DNA from: Promethearchaeota archaeon
Lineage (GTDB): Archaea > Asgardarchaeota > Lokiarchaeia > Sigynarchaeales > SOKP01
NCBI GenBank assembly: GCA_019057775.1
Contig: JAHLWT010000200.1
Coordinates: forward strand, 1-7,440
Direction: 5' to 3'
DNA: 7,440 nucleotides
Position numbers and translations under genes: made by a program
Notes under the pieces: generated by a model
Told to the model about the DNA's origin: nothing
Databases searched by the model: none
What the model saw: only the letters and a program-made list of their open reading frames with translations
Shown: piece after piece, positions 4,762-7,440 of the stretch
Layout of the letters: each line of letters starts with the position of its first letter
How positions within the stretch are numbered: position 1 is the first letter of the stretch

Positions 4762-6477
4762 ATGAACATCAATTGTAAATTTGTATTTATTACTGGAGGA
4801 GTAATGAGCGGCATAATATTATAATGCTTCATTATAATAGGCTATGGAAAAGGCGTTGTTACTTCTAGTATCGGTAAAATTCTTCAATTCCGTGGATTTA
4901 ATGTTTCGGTTGTCAAGATAGATCCATATCTTAACGTAGATCCTGGCACCCTAAACCCAATAGAGCATGGTGAATGTTTTATTACCGAACAGGTGTGGGA
5001 TTTCAGGCCCGTGTCTGGTTCCGATGAGAGAATTTATAGAATAAGTGAAATTGACCAAGATTTTGGTACTTACGAAAGATTTTTAGGAATTGAGATACAT
5101 CCCTCTCATAACATAACATCTGGTCAAATCTACTTATCCACAATACTCAGCGAGAGAAAAGGTAAATATTTAGGAAGAACGGTTCAAATTATCCCTCATG
5201 TTACAAACATAATTAAAGAACGGTTACTTGAAATAGCTGAAAAAGAAGATTTGGATTTATTACTAGTGGAATGCGGAGGTACTGTTGGCGATTTAGAATC
5301 AAGTATTTTTCTTGAATCATTCAGACAAGTAAGATTAGAATTACAGAAAAAACAAACTGCATTTGTTCATGTCACACTAATTCCCTATTCTAAAGCTGTT
5401 GGACAGCAAAAATCTAAACCTACTCAACATTCTGTTAAAATGTTACAAAGTGCGGGGCTACAACCAGATATTCTTATAGGACGTAGTGAATTTCCTTTGG
5501 AAGACGATATTAAACGCAAAATTTCTCTATTTTCAAATATACCAGAGGCCGCCGTTATATCTAATCCTGATTTGGAAAGTGTATATGAATTACCACTTCT
5601 ATTCGAAAAACAAAAATTAGGCGATTTTCTCTGTGATTTATTAGATCTAAAGGCAAAATTAGTTGATTTTAGTGAAGTTAAAAACTATTCTGAATGGAAA
5701 AAAACAGTCGAAATCTTTAAAACAGCAAAAAAGACAGTTAAAATAGGTATGCCCGGTAAATATTTTAATATAAGCGATTCTTACATCTCTATTAATGATG
5801 CATTGGCTCACGCTGCAGCCCATCAAGGTTATAAGACAGAATTAAAAATGATAAATATTAATGAGGATACTGATATTGAAGAAGCGTTACAAGATTGTGA
5901 TGGAATCCTCCTCACACCCGGTTTTGGGGAAAGAGCTGTTGAAGGAATGATTCAATGTGCCGAATATGCAATGGAAAAAAGAAGCCCCTTCCTAGGTATT
6001 TGTTTTGGGGCACAACTCTTTTATATCGCATTTTGTAGAAAATATCTTGGATTGACAGCAGCGAATTCTACTGAAATAGATCCTAATACAAAATACCCTG
6101 TAATTGATCTTCTAGAATCTCAAAAAGAGGTAACTGAAAAAGGCGGTACTATGAGGTTGGGAGGGTTAAAAATTAATATAGTTGAAGGAACTCGTTTGTT
6201 TGAAGCATATCAACAGAAAGAAATAATTGAAAGATTTCGCCATAGATTTCATATTCAAGAGAGGTTCATTACTGAAGAAGCAAAAGCAAAGGGAATGAGA
6301 GTATCGAGTAGAGATATTACAGGTAAAATTATTAATAGTATAGAATTAGAGAGAGAAGATCACTGGATGTTAGGAACACAATTTCATCCCGAATTTAAAT
6401 CGAGACCCTATAAACCTTCACCTGTATATTCTGAGTTTATAAAAGAATGTATTAAATATAAAAATAGCAAAATGTAA
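4762..6477 (+). CDS. pyrG: CTP synthase, frame interrupted in the P-loop by a 30-nt hairpin insertion
   Basis: CTP synthase converts UTP, ATP and glutamine to CTP in the cytosol. The N-terminal synthetase domain starts at ATG 4762 (FVFITGGVMSG), which is family-typical. Codon 21 is TAA, within a 30-nt insertion (4813-4842). The frame then resumes as GKGVVTSSIGK and stays open to 6475-6477. Conserved features include KIDPYLNVDPGT, HGE, the magnesium ligands Asp100 and Glu170 (raw codon numbers), VECGGTVGD, and KPTQHSVK. The C-terminal glutaminase domain has the full triad: Cys414 in GICFGAQ, with His542 and Glu544 in FHPEF. About 19 residues at codons 77-95 replace the usual three of TEDGAE. 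Without the 30 nt the product is 561 residues, slightly above the usual 535-550. A reading that starts only at GTG 4993 would lack the whole ATP site and is unlikely to be the real start. It may be a recent pseudogene or need RNA- or ribosome-level repair. Confidence 0.85.
4810..4842 (+). other. Stem-loop insertion with in-frame stop inside the pyrG P-loop
   Basis: Glycine codon GGC occurs at 4810-4812 and again at 4840-4842, with 27 bases between. Those 27 bases include a perfect hairpin: TATTATAATG (4817-4826), loop CTT (4827-4829), CATTATAATA (4830-4839). They also include the in-frame TAA 4822-4824. CATA (4812-4815) can also pair with TATG (4843-4846), leaving GGC as a bulge. Skipping from one GGC to the next yields SGYGKG, the expected P-loop length; removing 4816-4845 instead gives SGIGKG. 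GGAGGA at 4795-4800 resembles an internal ribosome binding sequence but also encodes conserved glycines. Confidence 0.75.
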
Positions 6478-7407
6478 TTATTCCGTGGGATTTATCTCGT
6501 CTTGATCTAGCTTAATTTCCTCCCCATCCTCAACTTTAGTTTTTAATTCCTCACTTTCATCAGGCAATATTTCCGGTTCCTCTATTTTATCAATAGGAGG
6601 TGTTTGTACTATACTATTATCAGTATTTATTTCCACTTCTTTAATTTCATCATTTGTAGGATGTAGTACTTTACTTTTTTCTATTGTTGTTTTCTTTTCT
6701 TCAATATTATCATTTAGAGTTGCTTGTATTTCACTCTCATCGGGAATTTTATCTAAATCTTTAATTTTCTCTTTTGTTTCCTCTAAGATTTCAATTTCCT
6801 CAGATATTATTTCTTGTACTTCACTTTTTTCTGGTCTTATAATCGTTTCATCACTCTGTGTAGGTTCTTGCTGTCCCTCTTCACTTTCATCGATGAGTTT
6901 TTGCACTTTTTTCTTGATTTTCTTAAAGATATTTTTTAACAATAGTTCTTCCGCTTTATTGAGAGTTAATGGAAAAACATCTTCTTTTAACCAAAAAGTA
7001 AAAGCTTCTGTAAATTTATCTAGTGTGTCAGTTGTGGCAACGGCAGCTAGCTCATCATTGTATTTTTTAAAAAATAGTTCCAAAGGGTTAATTTCCTCAA
7101 CCGGTTCGATCTCTTGTTCTTCAATTATTTTAAAGATGTCTTGTGTTAAGATAGGTTTTTTAGAAACCTTCACGAAATCTTTAATATGATTTTTGATTAG
7201 GTCTTTGTTAGTTAGTTCTATCAATCGATTTTTGGTAGTATTTGAATTAGCATTAATTTCATGAAATTCTGCTGGTGAAATTAGCTTCTTTGCCCGAGCA
7301 TCTTTTACTTTTAGCATTACTTCATCGATTTCTTTTTCGAATTCATTTAATTTTCCCAAATATTGGGTGAATGTAACAGGTAACGTTGGATGAATTGCTT
7401 TAACCAT
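6478..7407 (-). CDS. Acidic helical protein with C-terminal decapeptide repeats, function unknown
   Basis: A 309-residue protein of no family I recognise. Residues 15-80 are charged and helical, probably a coiled-coil hairpin (KLNEFEKEIDEVMLKVKDAR onward). Residues 103-170 form a second helical region ending in a basic patch, KNIFKKIKKKVQK. From 171 to the end the chain is acidic and built on a strict 10-residue period, with consensus x-P-(D/E)-(E/K)-(S/I)-E-(E/I)-x-x-x over about fourteen units; Ser and Ile often alternate at position 5. There is no signal peptide or membrane segment, so it is presumably a cytosolic, extended scaffold or partner-binding protein (inference). The start is not secure: the frame remains open upstream of ATG 7405-7407 to the window edge, and no ribosome binding site is seen. 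A TATA-like ATTTATAT lies only about 10-18 bases upstream. Its stop codon directly abuts the convergent pyrG stop. Confidence 0.7.
   Translation of the reverse strand: MVKAIHPTLPVTFTQYLGKLNEFEKEIDEVMLKVKDARAKKLISPAEFHEINANSNTTKNRLIELTNKDLIKNHIKDFVKVSKKPILTQDIFKIIEEQEIEPVEEINPLELFFKKYNDELAAVATTDTLDKFTEAFTFWLKEDVFPLTLNKAEELLLKNIFKKIKKKVQKLIDESEEGQQEPTQSDETIIRPEKSEVQEIISEEIEILEETKEKIKDLDKIPDESEIQATLNDNIEEKKTTIEKSKVLHPTNDEIKEVEINTDNSIVQTPPIDKIEEPEILPDESEELKTKVEDGEEIKLDQDEINPTE
6481..6897 (-). repeat. Decapeptide (30-bp) tandem repeat region
   Basis: Residues 171-309 of the minus-strand protein align in register every 10 residues, for example RPEKSEVQEI, IPDESEIQAT, TIEKSKVLHP, TNDEIKEVEI, PIDKIEEPEI, LPDESEELKT. 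On the plus strand a degenerate TCACTTTCATCAGG-like word recurs at 6551, 6581, 6611, 6641, 6671, 6701, 6731, 6761, 6791, 6821, 6851 and 6881, exactly 30 bases apart. No insertions or deletions break the register. Confidence 0.75.
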
Positions 7408-7440
7408 ATCTAGGAATATAAATATTTCTCTACAAAAATC

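Noticed and set aside
4806..4842. Archaeal bulge-helix-bulge intron in pyrG
   Set aside because: For the cut positions that restore the frame, the four bases before the first bulge (GAGC) do not pair with those before the second (AATA). The insertion also folds as one continuous stem, so the usual splicing-endonuclease motif is not visible. A non-standard intron is not excluded.
4993..6477. GTG 4993 as the true start of CTP synthase
   Set aside because: Family-typical sequence, including the P-loop, KIDPYLNVDPGT and HGE, is present in the same frame upstream back to ATG 4762. A start at 4993 would remove the ATP site.

Overview
The window is AT-rich and densely coded. Six genes read rightward and one reads leftward at the right end. 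Several signs point to an archaeon, most likely of the Asgard (Lokiarchaeia-like) group. There are archaeal TATA-like boxes, one of which sits about 30 nt before an ATG as in a near-leaderless message. There are T-rich terminators, a 22-residue SDS22-like leucine-rich-repeat protein of a kind common in Lokiarchaeia, and a small LIM-like zinc protein. This assignment is inference from gene style; no rRNA or other phylogenetic marker is present.

Layout. 1-146: a short open stretch running off the left edge, a TATA-like box and three GTTAAAC repeats. 147-974: a polytopic membrane protein of unknown function. 1084-2328: a secreted or membrane-anchored member of the zinc-dependent phospholipase C / S1-P1 nuclease superfamily. 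2412-3248: a cytosolic protein of ten leucine-rich repeats. 3249-3493: a non-coding gap with a possible decayed reading frame and an A16 tract. 3494-4315: a crotonase-fold enoyl-CoA isomerase-like enzyme. 4427-4627: a 66-residue zinc-finger protein with a poly-aspartate tail. 4762-6477: CTP synthase (pyrG). 6478-7407 (minus strand): an acidic protein whose C-terminal half is a decapeptide repeat.

The genes do not form an obvious pathway. Most have their own upstream gap, and several gaps hold terminator-like T tracts or inverted repeats, so they look like separate transcription units rather than one operon.

The most striking observation is in pyrG. The frame is intact and conserved from 4762 to 6477 except for a 30-nt in-frame insertion inside the ATP-binding P-loop. 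The insertion contains a perfect 10-bp hairpin and an in-frame TAA, and it is bordered by identical GGC glycine codons. Removing exactly 30 nt restores a canonical P-loop. This could be a fresh disabling insertion, a spliced-out or bypassed element (the layout resembles translational bypassing in T4 gene 60), or an assembly artefact. A second, in-frame insertion of about 16 codons lies further into the same gene. Other points of interest are the strict 10-residue periodicity of the minus-strand protein, the apparent loss of one zinc-ligand Glu in the phospholipase-like protein, and directly abutting convergent stop codons (TAA|TTA).
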